DNA of 64,000 bases, from positions 22,378,947 to 22,442,946 of the forward strand of contig OZ007581.1 of NCBI GenBank assembly GCA_963931925.1, given 5' to 3'. Every line of letters starts with the position of its first letter. The stretch's first letter is position 1. A program made the translations under genes and the position numbers. Under the pieces are notes generated by a model, which was given only the letters and a program-made list of their open reading frames with translations, ran no database searches and was not told the origin of the DNA. The stretch is from Onchidella celtica (Eukaryota; Mollusca; Gastropoda; Systellommatophora; Onchidiidae). Positions 36,388 to 48,618 of this stretch are shown here, in pieces.

Positions 36388-36552
36388 ATACAGACAAACA
36401 AACAGACAGACAGACAGACAGACACACACACACACACACCCACATAGACACAGACACACACACAGACACAGACACACACACACAGACACACACAGACACA
36501 CACGCACGCACGCACGTGCGCGCGCACACACACACACACACTCACACACGAG
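36388..36552. repeat. (CAGA)n/(CA)n compound microsatellite
   Basis: CAGA, CACA and CGCA units. All long ORFs over this stretch (both strands) are translations of the repeat. Confidence 0.95.
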
Positions 36553-39329
36553 ACCCGCACACTTAATGGGCTGTGGATCAGTATTCGAACATTGCAGATG
36601 AAGAGCTATTCACTTTCCAAATTGTGACATTCAGAATGGGTGATATTTGTTAGTTCCCAAAGATTTGTAGTTTATTGTAGCTTATTGAAGCATCTGCGTT
36701 TTCACGGTGCGGGAGACAGTGAGGCTAGAAGAAAGCTTGCCCCCTACCAGGGAAATTTTTGACTGATTCAATCAGAGTTGGCCATGCTTCCATATGACAG
36801 AACAGTTAAGCAGCTTGATAGTTTCGAAGCAGAGCGACGTATGTTTTTCAAGTGCAGATGCCATAAACTCGGCAAGTACAGAAGGAAATATATTCTTTTG
36901 TGACAGGTCGCTCATCTGCCGAGTAATATCCCATTATTTTAAAGCAAGGATCGGTCAGATGTTGAAGAGACAATAGATTGATCGTCAAGCCACAGGCTGC
37001 CACAAAGCAGTAGAGATGTATTTGACTTAAAGCAGAAGTACTATAGATATGACAATAACGTCATTACCGACGGACATAGTAAAATTCATAGAAAGCTGAA
37101 CATGCCCGATCACGATCTCCCTACTTGTAGGCTACCTTCAGGGTCCTATTAGACCATCACCATAACTTAGACCTACGCTGCGGCAGGGTTCTATGTGAGC
37201 CGATGATTGTGGTCGTGTCCTGCAAGACCCGATCGCCAAGTTAGGTAATTATTTTCATCACCACGGGTGGGCTAGGCAGATACATCGCTTCCGGTTCTAC
37301 CGATCCTTGACTTAGTAATAACAGTTGGGTTCTCGTCCACAGTAACTGCGGGTCCCGGTTACTTTATGGGTCCCGCCTCAGCTTACCTCAGACATGACTG
37401 TCGATTGAAACATAACTATGTATCCCGAGTATTACTATGAGGTAATACTGTAAATGACTGAGAGTTACCTGGAGTCCTGTAGTGTGATTATCTCTACACA
37501 TCCTCAAAGACAAAACTTCCGCAGTATCTTTCCTGGGATAAAGTTATCAGTCCTGGTGTCAGTAGGTTGACCTTGCATATGTTATCACACTGATAAACTT
37601 GATAAAATCTCAACAGCACTTATCACATAGTATCTAGTATCTTTGGTTGAAGATACGTGTCCAGCAAATTATTAGGTAAACAATGATGATAACACTATCC
37701 AGTGGAGACATCTTTATTTGGGGTGTGTGAAGCGGAGAAGTTTAACAACGAAATTTCCCGTTGAAGAATTGGAATTGCCGTATCTGGGCACAAAAAAAAA
37801 AAAAAAAAACTTGATACCTGCTACATTAAGTGTTCCTAACCCCACCATAAAGCATACATATAATTTCTTTATTACTTACGTGTAAGTGTCTGGAAAAAGG
37901 TTGCAGAGGATGAAAACTTGCGTATTTTCTGAATCCGTCTAAGTTTTTATGTAATGTCTAGTTTTCCATGACCACTCAAGAATAAGCACAATGATATATA
38001 ATTGTTTTTAGTTAGCAAAGCCACTGATATTATACATTGTTAAAGTATGCTTAAATAACATGAAAAGATTATCTAAAACAAAACAAAACAAAACCAAAAA
38101 AAACGAAAAAATCTGTGGGATGGCAGTCAAGGCTTGAGGTGAAGTTAGAATGCGGCAAAAAGAAAAAGTTGTATCTTCCAAAGCCTCGCATACGATATGA
38201 TACTAAAACGTAACAATAAAATGTGGGCATGAGGAAAAACAATCACTACATAATCAAGCTATTACAATATTATTATTAGACCGCCGATGAAAATGTGTAA
38301 TATTACTACAATATCAGTAAAATAATCAAAGAAAAAACATAAATAAAGAGTGGTTGAATATACCCTTGTAACGCAAGGAGATACTTCCAAAAGACAAATA
38401 TATAAATAAATAATATGACAATAATATAAAGTCACAATGGCATCTCAATCATCCTGTTACCATAACTAAAGTCGAACCTTCGCTTCATTTCATGTATAAA
38501 TCTGCTGGTTCAGCCTGTATCTTTTTGTTGAAACAATCAAACTTCTTGAATGGATTATGAACATGTATGGGTTCGTATGTCCATTGTTCATTGTGAAATT
38601 CTGTCCCAGGGAACTTCATTCTCATTCTTAAAAGTTACGAATTCAAGGGATCACATCCTTGTTCAGTTCTTGTGGTTGATATTAAAGAAATATATTTTTA
38701 TGCCTTCTTCCACGATGGTGACTTAAAATAACTAACAATTTAATCCAGACAAAGTGTTGAAATATCATCTTTTAAGCTAATAATGCAAATGACATGGTTC
38801 AGTCGTCAGAAATAATTCATGGCGAAAAAATATTGAAATGTCCTTTCGTAGGGCTTACCTTAAAACTTGGCGTAGTTTATGAAGTCTTTGGTTTGCCCAA
38901 GTTATCCCATGTATCACTGAGAGAGGAACATAATCAGACCTCCTATAAGGTAGGGAATCTTCACCATCACTATCTATGAATTAGGCTCGGTTACTCTGAT
39001 AACAAACTATTTGGGTAAGTGAAGTGTCGTCTCATCTGTTTGTTTAATGCTATCAGTATCAGCAGCCTAGATGCGGTACAGGTATTTACACAGATGCCCA
39101 CTAGGTTAGATCGATCTGAACAAATGCTGAGGACAGGTTTGGCTAAGCTGTGGTAGACAGCCGTCGGTTGGCCGCTAGCGGTGGAGATCGCCTGAGGAGG
39201 AGGACGAGCCCTGTGCCAATTGCGACGCGCCTGCGCTGTCCCCGACCTCGACACTGCGACCAAATTTCATTTGACATACATGCAAAACCTAGTGACTGTG
39301 ATCGTCTTAAAAAATAATTAGGATCTTCC
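36553..39329. other. intergenic, mostly featureless
   Basis: No gene supported. 38109-38180 resembles the left flank and outer arm of the hairpin element at 12690-12765 (AAATCTGTGGG, then GGCAAAAAGAAAAAGTTGTAT), so it may be a fragment of the same family. An A-run lies at about 37792-37809. Confidence 0.4.
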
Positions 39330-39334
39330 ACCCG

Positions 39335-39800
39335 GTTAGACCCCTTTCGCGGGTGCGGGTCGTGCTTTTGCGCGGGCGAAATGTTTTTCACGGGTTCCCC
39401 TAGGATACCCGCACCCGCGCAGTTGAAATTGTACACCGTATGCAGGAATTTGTCCTTGGGTGCGCTATATCCTGTATTTCCCTTTGATTCTGACTTTTTT
39501 TTCTGTAGGGTTTCTACAATAAAAAAAAAAAAAGTCAGAATCAGAAGGAAATACAGGATAAAGCGCACCCACACATAAAATCAAGTTGAAATTGTACACT
39601 GTATGCAGGAATTTGTCCCTGGAGCTATGCGCGGGTGTAGGTACCCTAGGGGCACCCGCGCAAACATTTCGCCCACGAACGAGCACGACCCGCCTTCGCG
39701 CCGCGTGAAAGGCTTCATTGAAAACCCCAGCTAAGTTTGCAGGGGTCCCGCACATAAGGGACCGGGTGGACCCGCGCCGTGTGAAAGGTGTCTTAGTGCG
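39335..39800. mobile_element. GC-rich palindromic MITE, internally rearranged
   Basis: The flank-to-centre sequence is inverted. GGGTCGTGCTTTTGCGCGGG (39357 on) faces GCACGACCCGCC (39689 on). TCCTGTATTTCC...GATTCTGACTTTTTTT (39470-39500) faces its reverse complement at 39527-39560. In addition the block GTTGAAATTGTACAC to CAGGAATTTGTCC occurs twice in direct orientation (about 39421 and 39585). Its CG-rich ends stand out from the AT-rich surroundings. No ORF; superfamily unknown. Confidence 0.6.
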
Positions 39801-40237
39801 CTCTTCCATAACACCCGAACACTCTTTTTATAACGCTATATATATATATATATATATGTCACAGGACAAATTACGATTCAGGATGATCCGGGATTGTCCT
39901 AGTACAAATAAGGATCTGCATTTTTCCTAGAAAAATCAGGGATCCATGATTATCCTGGAAATAACCCAGTAAAAACGCAGAATCCTGTTTTTCCTAGGAA
40001 AAACGAGCATCCTTGTTTTTCCTAATGTCTAGTACAAATGAGAACTAGTACAAATGAAGATTGTCTTGGCATATGTACTAGTGTTAACAGGACTAACCTC
40101 AGTTCAAATTTGCTTGCATGATGTGGTTAGCTGTGCTCACTTTCTTTATCTTCTTTTTTCTGGTCAAGTCAGTCAGCTCACTTCTCAGTTGTCTTCAAAG
40201 TTTAACCAGTCCTCTGTGCAGCGATTGTTGAGTCAAC

Positions 40238-41659
40238 ATGGCTCAAAAGGAGACTTTTTACAGACTCATGGAAGAATATGCAAAGACTCTGAAATCTAAG
40301 AATGAACATTTCAGTGTGACAACAACGAAATACAGCAATATTGTTCAAGCTTTGGGATTGCAGAAAGGAGAAAGTTGTCCAAAAGGAGCTAAATTCAAAC
40401 TGTGGTGCAAGAAACATTTCAAACTTGAGCAAATTGGATCAAAACAGATAGTGTACTGTTCCAAAACGTCTTGTCCACTTGTTACATACGAGGAAATATT
40501 TGAAACGGTAAAGAAGTGTCATGAAAAAGTGGGCCACTCTGGACGTGATAAGACTTGGAATGAAGTTCATACTAACCATGCAGGAATTAAGCTGCCGCCT
40601 GATCCTGCTACACCTGCTGTGCTGCCGCCTGATCCTGCTACACCTGCTGTGCTGCCGCCTGATCCTGCTACACCTGCTGTGCTGCCGCCTGATCCTGCTA
40701 CACCTGCTGTGCTGCCGCCTGATCCTGCTACACTTGCTGTGCTGCCTCCTGATCCTGCTACACCTGTTGTGCTGCCGCCTGATCCTGCTACACCGGCTGT
40801 GCTGCCGCCTGATCCTGCTACATCTGACAATGAACTTTCACTTACAACAGACAGTGGGTCTAGCCTAAACGCAAGTAGTACCAGTTCCAAAAGAGGAAAA
40901 GAATTTATACTTCTTAATTGTAATAATTTGACTGTAGCTACTGGAACAGAGGTTAAAAACCGTGCAGTCATTCATGGAAACAGTGTCAACAGTGCATCGC
41001 ACACAGTAATCCTCATAGATGAAGTGATGGATCCATCCTTTGTGCCAACAGATGCCAATCCAGCAGAGGAACCACTTGAAACTGGTCAATTCGTTTTGTG
41101 GTCCCGATCAGAAATGGTGGAAATGGAAGATGGCAGATCGGGTCATAAAGAGGCTCGATTTCATGCAAGAAAAGCGTACCTTAAAGCTGCAGAGCGCCAA
41201 CAAAGTCGGTATGAAAAGCGAACAAAAAAGTTAATAATATCATTCAAAGAGGGCGACACAGTGGGCATTAAAATTCATAAACTAGATAGGACAAACACCA
41301 GTGCAAAACTTCTCCCTTCCAAGGTACTTACAACAAAAACACAGGATCAAAGTATTAAGTTGTTCAAAGTGTACACAACGACAGGTATTATCAAAAACTG
41401 GTTCAGATCAGAGGAACTTGTTGACATGAACAACGTGCATTTTCCAGCCCTAAATCGTGTTGAAATGAGCAGTCTCACAGAGATTAGCCTCATACAAGCC
41501 TCACGAACATGCACTGGGTGGCAGGCATCTGCTAATTCTGACACATCAAACGTCTGCAAATGCAAGACGACTTGTTTGACCAACAGATGTTGTTGCAAGA
41601 AGGCAGGCGTTATGTGTGGAAGCAAATGTCACCCATCAAGATCATGCTGCAAGAATTGA
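40238..41659 (+). CDS. internally deleted KRBA2/Ginger-like integrase protein
   Basis: One uninterrupted 473-codon frame. Residues 1-117 match copy 2 and include the two histidines of the H2C2 zinc finger (HEKVGH); the frame then jumps straight into a PATPAVLPPD repeat (about 8 units, 30 bp each), followed by a linker and a basic C-terminal domain (FHARKAYLKAAERQQSRYEK, KEGDTVGIKIHK) ending in a Cys-rich knuckle (CKCKTTCLTNRCCCKKAGVMC). The two zinc-finger cysteines and the entire D,D,E catalytic core are missing. Because the deletion kept the frame, the product would retain putative DNA-binding ends without catalysis. An upstream frame at 40054 has no similarity to known proteins and was not used as start. 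Confidence 0.72.
   Translation: MAQKETFYRLMEEYAKTLKSKNEHFSVTTTKYSNIVQALGLQKGESCPKGAKFKLWCKKHFKLEQIGSKQIVYCSKTSCPLVTYEEIFETVKKCHEKVGHSGRDKTWNEVHTNHAGIKLPPDPATPAVLPPDPATPAVLPPDPATPAVLPPDPATPAVLPPDPATLAVLPPDPATPVVLPPDPATPAVLPPDPATSDNELSLTTDSGSSLNASSTSSKRGKEFILLNCNNLTVATGTEVKNRAVIHGNSVNSASHTVILIDEVMDPSFVPTDANPAEEPLETGQFVLWSRSEMVEMEDGRSGHKEARFHARKAYLKAAERQQSRYEKRTKKLIISFKEGDTVGIKIHKLDRTNTSAKLLPSKVLTTKTQDQSIKLFKVYTTTGIIKNWFRSEELVDMNNVHFPALNRVEMSSLTEISLIQASRTCTGWQASANSDTSNVCKCKTTCLTNRCCCKKAGVMCGSKCHPSRSCCKN
40591..40830 (+). repeat. 30-bp coding minisatellite, 8 copies
   Basis: Units of CCGCCTGATCCTGCTACACC plus TGCTGTGCTG encode PATPAVLPPD. The same array has about 23 copies in the second transposon. 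Confidence 0.93.
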
Positions 41660-41942
41660 TTTTTTGTCTGTGTGTGCATTTGTCTAACAAGTACATATAA
41701 ATTGGTAATCTTCAGATTTGCAAATTGGCTATTGGTCATCCTCATTTGTACTAGTTCTCATTTGTACTAGACATTAGGAAAAACAAGGATGCTCGTTTTT
41801 CCTAGGAAAAACAGGATTCTGCGTTTTTACTGGGTTATTTCCAGGATAATCATGGATCCTTGATTTTTCTAGGAAAAATGCAGATCCTTGTTTGTACTAG
41901 GACAATCCCGGATCATCCTGAATCCTAATTTGTCCTGTGACA

Positions 41943-44169
41943 TATATATATAAAAAATATATATAAGGGGTGACAGCATTATTTATTTTTGTTTATCTCA
42001 ATGTTTGGTTATATCCTAGGGAGGTAGTGATGGGCAGCGGCTTGCGTTTGAGTGGATTTTTGGATCATCCATATCAAATTATCTGGATATCCAAATTATG
42101 ATCGAAATTTTAGATAGTGAAGAAAGTCAGGTCTCGACCCCCAATCCGGATCGAGGAAAGAACAGAGTTGTAGCGTAAAAATTCACTTACTTCTAAGACG
42201 GTTCGGCAGGTTAATTTTACCAAAAGACACTAGAAACAAGCTGAGACACTGTCCTCTTCGTACCACTAAAAAAAACGTGAACACAATTTGCTCGCTGATC
42301 TGGGGCGGGCCCGTGGCGCATAGTATGAAATAGTAGGGGGGGGGGGGGAGGCAAGCCGTCAGATAGCCGGAAACCTTGCACAAAAATATATACTCCTGAT
42401 TTTGCATTTTGCTATAAATGTTAGTAGAATCACTTTGGGCTACTATTAATGCCGGAAATAATGAGATAAAAGGTGGCAACGCTTAGAAATTCCTCAAAAA
42501 CACTCCCTACGTGACATTACAGATTAGCGCTCTTTTCAGCCAAAATGACAGTAATAAAGTTGTACCCTGCCAAATATCAAAGAGATACCCATGCTTAATA
42601 TATATCAAATTAAAAAGAATTCAATTTCCTACCACATAAAAGTTATTTCTACTGATTTGTGTTTATTACAAGAAATCTACTGGACAAAATCAAAACTATA
42701 CCCCTTATATCGCTAAACATTGCGAGTCCAATATTTTAAAAAATCTTATAAAATATACCAGATGGCTAAGGTTGAACTTTACTGCCTATTATCATAGACA
42801 TGTACCCATAGAAGTTTTTGAAAAACATAATGCAACAATTTGAAGATCAAATTATTAATAATACATGTAGCAGTTACAGTAATACGCCTTTTTGGAGGAT
42901 CCGCTCTGAACTGCTTCACATATTGAGAAATGTTAAGTAGTACATGTAGTACGTTACGTCTGTTGTTGATGCTGAGATATGTTTACTATATTGCTTGCAA
43001 GAGTTAGTTGTTTCATTACTGCAGTTCAAGTCAGGTTCATCAACTTGGATTATATCGGAATGTGGTGTGGAAACAATTATGTCAATGCTTGAGAAACAAG
43101 TCAAATAGACAAACCCCTCTGTGCTGTCCAGTGCATATAGACAACCTCCAACAAACTATCAATCTTAGCGTGGCCTAAGTATACCCTGTTTCGTAACTGG
43201 GTGTATATTGAAAGTTTCCTGCTGGTTTTGAATGAAAATTAAATTCCGGTTCCAGATCCGATCGATGCCACCTGTGAGAATAATGGGCGTTTTTCAATAA
43301 ATGACGAACTCCAAGTTAGCCGCCATTGAAAAGGTCCGGTGTCCTTCACATTACAATTGAGAACAACTTCCAAAGTGTTTTTTGCTGTTGTTGTTGTTAT
43401 TGTTGTTGTTTTTTTTTCAGATGGAAATAATCGATTTTTAACAACAAACAGAAACATACCAAAATAGACTAGACATACATACATTTGGTGCCAATTGTTT
43501 AATCTTAATTCTAACAAAACCATTGTTGAATGGATGAGGGGTGATGCAGATGCATTTAGTCTCCAAAGACACCTACAAACTAATCACCACCGTATCAGTA
43601 GAGGTGTAATTGAGGTCATTAATGATATTCTTTCATGTCATCACTGTTTCACCAATGCCACATTACTTCAGCCATAATAACTACAATGGGAGAATTCTCA
43701 TTTTTAGGTGAGTCACATCCAATTCACCGATGATGTAGGAAACTGGTTTTTAGTGGTCTTCAGCTGGACTCCTCTCAGCTGCTACATCCCTAGCAGAATT
43801 GCTATAGAGGTTGTCTCCTTTCGTTTGCACAACTGAATCCAGGTCGGTACATTAGCTTGTGCCGCAGCTCGTTTTGCAACTGCAGCTAAACAGGTTAAGA
43901 ACCTTTTTTGGTGCTCTCAGCTGCATCTCCACAGACCATGTAGTCACAGTGCAGAAGGTTGAATTTGGAATTGAGCCACCAGCAACTTTCCACGGTAACA
44001 CCTGATGCTGAACGTCCAGACATTGTGTCTGATACTGTTCATAGATGGTGAAAAGCTGAGCAGCTTTGGTGTGGCATACCTCTTGGCTGCAATTTTCGTG
44101 CTGAAAAGATGCATTTTCTATGATTTCTTCCTCTGTTTAATACGTATTACCAACTTTTGGAAGACCAGA
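41943..44169. other. intergenic, no gene recognised
   Basis: AT-rich; a G-run at about 42337-42350. ORFs at 42183-42479 and 43239-43523 show no family features. Confidence 0.4.
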
Positions 44170-44174
44170 GAACA

Positions 44175-44890
44175 TTACATTTTAACTTGGTAAGAACTGT
44201 AGTGTTTCCAATGACAGCAAACGAGGAAACAGTGTCCCACCCAGTGAGGACATGGATTGCAAAGATGTTCAGCATGATGGCTTCGGTGATGCTGACAAAC
44301 AATATTAACGGACATGACATTACTGGTTGGCAATAATACCGTCATGAAAGATACTATATTGACCAGACTTCCATGCATTTCCACGCGCAGGGTGTTAGCG
44401 AGATATGGCAGTATGTCTGTGTCGTCTGAGTTGACTATAATGTTATGATGCCCATCACTGATTTCCTGAATCATGTGATATACCACAATAACAACAGCTT
44501 TCTCGTGATTGATAGATGTGTGCTGAATTCCACCTCCCAACTCTACTGGTTATGGGTCTGGGCCTATGGCAATGCTATGTGTACTCACTGAATTCTACAG
44601 AGACCTCATCTGGCTGATAGACATCCGACTGGTTTGCTCTTCGAACGTAGCAACGGTGAGACCAAGGGTCTGCTGTGGACGCGTCGGCTCTTCGTAGTGT
44701 TAATGAAAAAAGACGGTTGAGTTCCTACTTAGTTTGAAATACACTGATCGAAAACCACATACAGAATACGTGCATTCTCATAACGAAGGATAAGTCCCTT
44801 CACTGCTGAAGTGATAAAGTCAGACACTTTGTTTGGGGAAACTGGTCGTGGCATGGGTCCACAGGCAACAAGGATGTCTACATCTGAAAC
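44175..44890 (-). pseudogene. degenerate mobile-element-associated coding remnant
   Basis: Reading the minus strand and allowing frame changes gives, in order, DVDILVACGPMPRPVSPNKV, ILRYENARILYVVFDQ, SDGHHNIIVNSDDTDILPYL and MLNIFAIHVLTGWDTVSSFA. The acidic DDTD block followed by HxLTGxDTVS is a pattern I associate with a repetitive, lineage-expanded invertebrate protein family that looks like a PIN-type nuclease fold; that assignment is from memory of the pattern only. Several stops and frameshifts make it non-functional. Confidence 0.45.
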
Positions 44891-45797
44891 CTCATGGTGA
44901 AATATTCAGTAGAAACTTTGTTTAAGCACTGGCTTTGCTGATAGATTGCATTTCCACCATTTGACCAAAGAGAGATGACGACAGTGAGTGAGTTGTAATG
45001 AGAACAAAGTTTCTATTAGGCTACAAACGCGTGAACAGTTGAATTCAGGTTCAATATTTAGCTCGAGGGTGGAAGCTATATCCCTGGCCCTACCATGAAT
45101 CGCACAATTATGTGTTCTCACAACTTCAGATGACAACTCTCTTTTGCCCAATATTCTACACACTCTATGCAAAAATTTCATTTTTTTCCTACCGATGAAG
45201 GGAAAGTACAATCTTTCAATATTTACAGCTGAAAACGTAAGAAGATAAGCAATTGCATTTGAAGAAATTTATTTTCTCCCTCCTGTAAATCTGTTCCTTG
45301 CCCTTATGCAGTTTCATATGTGGTTACATAACTTGGCCACCGATAGGTTTATCAGTTTTCTGCTGAAACCTTGGGAAAGGGGGGGGGGGCATTTATGTCG
45401 TTTCAATGAAAAGATCTGACCAAACGCTAGGCCACACACCAACTTACGATGCACAGCATGTCTGGTGGAAAGAAACCTCTTAACGAGGACAGGATGAAGC
45501 CCTATACTAAAGGCAGGTAATACAGTCTGCAGTGTACCTAGCTGTTGTGATCTTCTGCGAAAAAATATGGTTGCATCCTCCTGCTGCAATCAAATGAAAA
45601 GGCCAGTCATCTTCCTCCATCCCCCCCCCCCTTTTCTGCCAGTACAAATAAAGTCATGATGGACAGTCCAGTTTGTCAACGATTGCGTCGCCGTTGACTT
45701 CCCAGTTTTCTGTTCAGGCATGCCTGGGGTCCACAAATCTTGCGAATTTATAAATTTGGTGGTGAATCCTGATCCCAAGAGGTCTTTGACGACTGAT
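44891..45797. other. intergenic, no gene recognised
   Basis: Minus-strand ORFs at 44906-45211, 45314-45589 and 45590-45868 have no recognised family, and the last crosses the LTR boundary. G-run at about 45379-45390; C-run at about 45620-45632. Confidence 0.35.
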
Positions 45798-45802
45798 CTC
45801 AG

Positions 45803-47043
45803 TGTCATGATTCGGATGTTGTTAAAACTCACGCAGAGAGTGAGTTGTTGTTGTTTTACCAGGGCCATGAGAAATTGGCTGGTGGCCTTGAACGGCCCTC
45901 GCGAATTATAGTTGGTGAGTAAATAAATGTAAAGTTAAACTGTTAGATTCACGCTTGTCGGTTTTAATGTTCGTGATTAATAAGTAATGGAGTAGGGGTG
46001 AAACAAGGTGGGGATAGTTGACATTGTTAAGTATGACTAGACAAGTTTTTGCACGTTAACTGGCTGGTAGAATAGTGCAGACGTATTACTACAATTAAAA
46101 TGGTGGGAGGTTTCGGCCAATGAGATAGCTGAACTAATTGGGCCAGCGGACTAGCACTGCTGGGTAGTTAGATAGTATAAAACAGCGTGTAACGTTCAGA
46201 TTTATTGAATACAGACGAGCAGAAGCATCGTGTCGTGAAGTATCTCCGGTTGGCCAGTACCTGAACTGTGATTTGAAGACTAGAAGTCCTTGCTAACGGA
46301 CTGACTGAGCTCTAGAAAGAAAGGTCTGAGTGGGCTGACCTTTGAAAGCCCACGCTGCGCTATTTTGATGTTCGCGCCTACCAGTAGGCGTGACCAATGG
46401 TAATATATCTTATTTGTTCAAGCATAATAGAATATCAGAGATAGAGAGAGAACCACAGCCTCATAGGAAGTCTAAGGAAACCCCAGCTGGCACTCGACGA
46501 CGAGTGGCCTGTGTTATAGAATTATTTCCATAGTGTGATTGAAGTAATATGGCACATTGTTGATGAATTGAATAATGATTGTGCATATATATAAATAGTT
46601 TTTTTGCAACTGCATAATTACCTACAAGCCGAAGTGTGCTTCTGTAGGCTTGGAACGTACTGGGCTCTCCTAACATTCAAGCCCATATGATTTAGGGAGA
46701 GTTTGCCTGGCGACTGGCCAGTGGCGACTCAACAGTCACTTTAAATTGATATCTAGTTTCGTATAATATACCTATTTGCTATTGATTGCAGTACATCCAA
46801 TAAGGAACCATAATTACATGAGTATCATAGATTAATTTAGTAATTAGAATTTATTGCTTTGAATATACCTCTATTGTCTTTTGTTTTGTTTATTAATATT
46901 TATGTAAAACATGGCCTGACCGGCCTGACATATATAGATACTCTAGTTGTTTAATACTTTTCTTGTGTGGTTGTGTCCGAGTGTGAGTTAGCTGCCTCTC
47001 GTGCAGTCGAATGCTCCCCAAGACCCTAAATTTGCTCGTGACA
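45803..47043 (+). mobile_element. solo LTR, 1241 bp
   Basis: It starts TGTCATGATTCGG and ends TTTGCTCGTGACA, with short inverted TGTCA/TGACA termini and a 5-bp direct repeat CTCAG on both sides (45798-45802, 47044-47048), the LTR-retrotransposon hallmark. A promoter-like set lies inside: CCAAT at 46117-46121 and TATAAAA at 46176-46182. No second LTR or gag-pol sequence flanks it, so it is a solo LTR. Orientation is from the TATA box. Confidence 0.65.
46176..46182 (+). promoter_or_regulatory. TATA box of the solo LTR
   Basis: TATAAAA, 55 bp after a CCAAT motif (46117-46121), in an LTR-like segment. Confidence 0.4.
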
Positions 47044-47048
47044 CTCAG

Positions 47049-48618
47049 TGCTCAGCTCGCTGCAAGTTGGTCAGTTAGTTTACCGCCCTCCTGTCAGCTG
47101 AACTTGTACCTCATTCAATATTTCCCATGATCGGACAGTATCGTGTGCAGGATCATCGATATTCGGCATCGATATAGTGACGTCACAAGATGGAACATGA
47201 AAGGATCGCTAGTGCTGCAGTACCGTGGGTGGCCAGTATCGGTGCTTACGAAGGCATTGTTACTGATGACAGCGAACATTTTGGCCTCTCATAAGAAAAA
47301 CTCGACTCGCATCCCTTGGCGTCAAACTGAACCGAGATCAGTAACTATCTGACCTAATTCAGCAATAAAATTTTCCATACGTCCAATCGCTAGCCTCAGA
47401 TAGCCTTACATAGAAGCCACACTCGAACTATATTGCATCAGTTTGAGAACAATTTGTTGTTATTAGGTAACAATGGCACAGAGAGCACCCAAACGGAAAA
47501 TATTTGGTAACAGATTGGTAAAACTACAGAAATTTATTACAGTGGTATTGGTTGTTCTTAGTGTTCAGAATGGCGGAGCAGGAGAAATGAGTGCTATAAT
47601 TCTTATATACAAAAAATGTTTGGTCGTTTAGAAATTCTAAATTTATATTCTTGAGGGATTAATGTTATGATTAGCAAATTAAAAAACGTTTGGTCATCTT
47701 TCTAAGACATTTGTGGTAAAAACATTTAGATAGTAAATCATTAGTCACTGTAAACATGGATCCGAAATTATTTATTCAAAATTTTCATACTTTTTAATGT
47801 GTACAGAGTTCTGGACCCATGACATGCAGAATAATGAATAAATACTACATTTGAAGCCTTCAATTCCTGGCCTGTTTATTTGAGAGTAAGTGTGTAGAGT
47901 ATCAAAGCTTTTGGTAGAAAACCAAGGAAGTAGTGAATATTTTTTTACTCCATCCCCGTTAAAATTGACCTATATTATCTAAATAAAATTGGAGACTCGC
48001 GTATATTTTTTAGTGCAAGGTTCAACGCTTATTTGAAGAGGTAGAGCAAGTTTGTCCCCCTACTAAAAAGAATGCTTAATATAAGGACAAATTTATGATA
48101 CAAAATTGTGACAGTGCTCCTGCGACTAAAAAGAAAGAAAACATAGCCACAGTTTTTCCCACACCGATTGAAGTTATAATTCCACAATAAGTGACGTCAA
48201 TCTAGGCCTATACCGATAACTGAACAGTGAACAAAATTCAATATTTTCCCTATTTGACTTTGTAAAATACGGCACTTTTCATGATTACCCCGCATTTGCC
48301 GCTAGGTGGCGGTGAGAAATCTGTGCACGCTAAAAGTACTAGCTGTCTGATCTTGTCTTTGATTTACTCCCTTTGATTTCTGTGAGGTTTTTTTGTTTGT
48401 TTGTTTGTTGTTGTTGTTTTTGGGGGGTCCTTTTGTGGCACAGGCAAGTTTGGGGGGGGGGCAGTTAATAGAAGGGGTTTTTCATATTGACAAGGCCGAG
48501 AATGGGGGGTGGGGGGGGGGGGAGAAACTGCTTCATTATGAAACGAGCCTCTGATCTGGATTTCTAAATACAAGTCGGAAGCGGGCCGCAAAAGAGGTCA
48601 CCCGCTTATAATCCGGAT
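47049..48618. other. intergenic, no gene recognised
   Basis: No supported gene. T/G-rich low-complexity sequence at 48385-48530. Confidence 0.4.

Larger units (their letters stand above)
39857..41942 (+). mobile_element. Ginger-like DNA transposon, copy 1 (core deleted)
   Basis: 201-bp terminal inverted repeats (39857-40057 and 41742-41942) beginning TGTCACAGGACAAATTA, with only a handful of differences. TATA flanks both sides, but the site is a (TA)n tract so the duplication is ambiguous. TIRs contain repeated CCTAG-centred palindromes (TTTTTCCTAGGAAAAA) and two AGTACAAATGA repeats at the inner end. The element encodes an integrase-derived protein (next entry) and is about 1.7 kb shorter than copy 2. 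Confidence 0.85.

Noticed and set aside
36302-36601. Cys/Val-rich and Thr/His-rich ORFs
   Set aside because: Translations of the CA/CAGA microsatellite.
40521-40971. Long ORFs on both strands over the 30-bp array (HLLCCRLILL and GSGGSTAGVA type)
   Set aside because: The 30-bp period keeps several frames open; only the frame that continues into conserved sequence on both sides is real.
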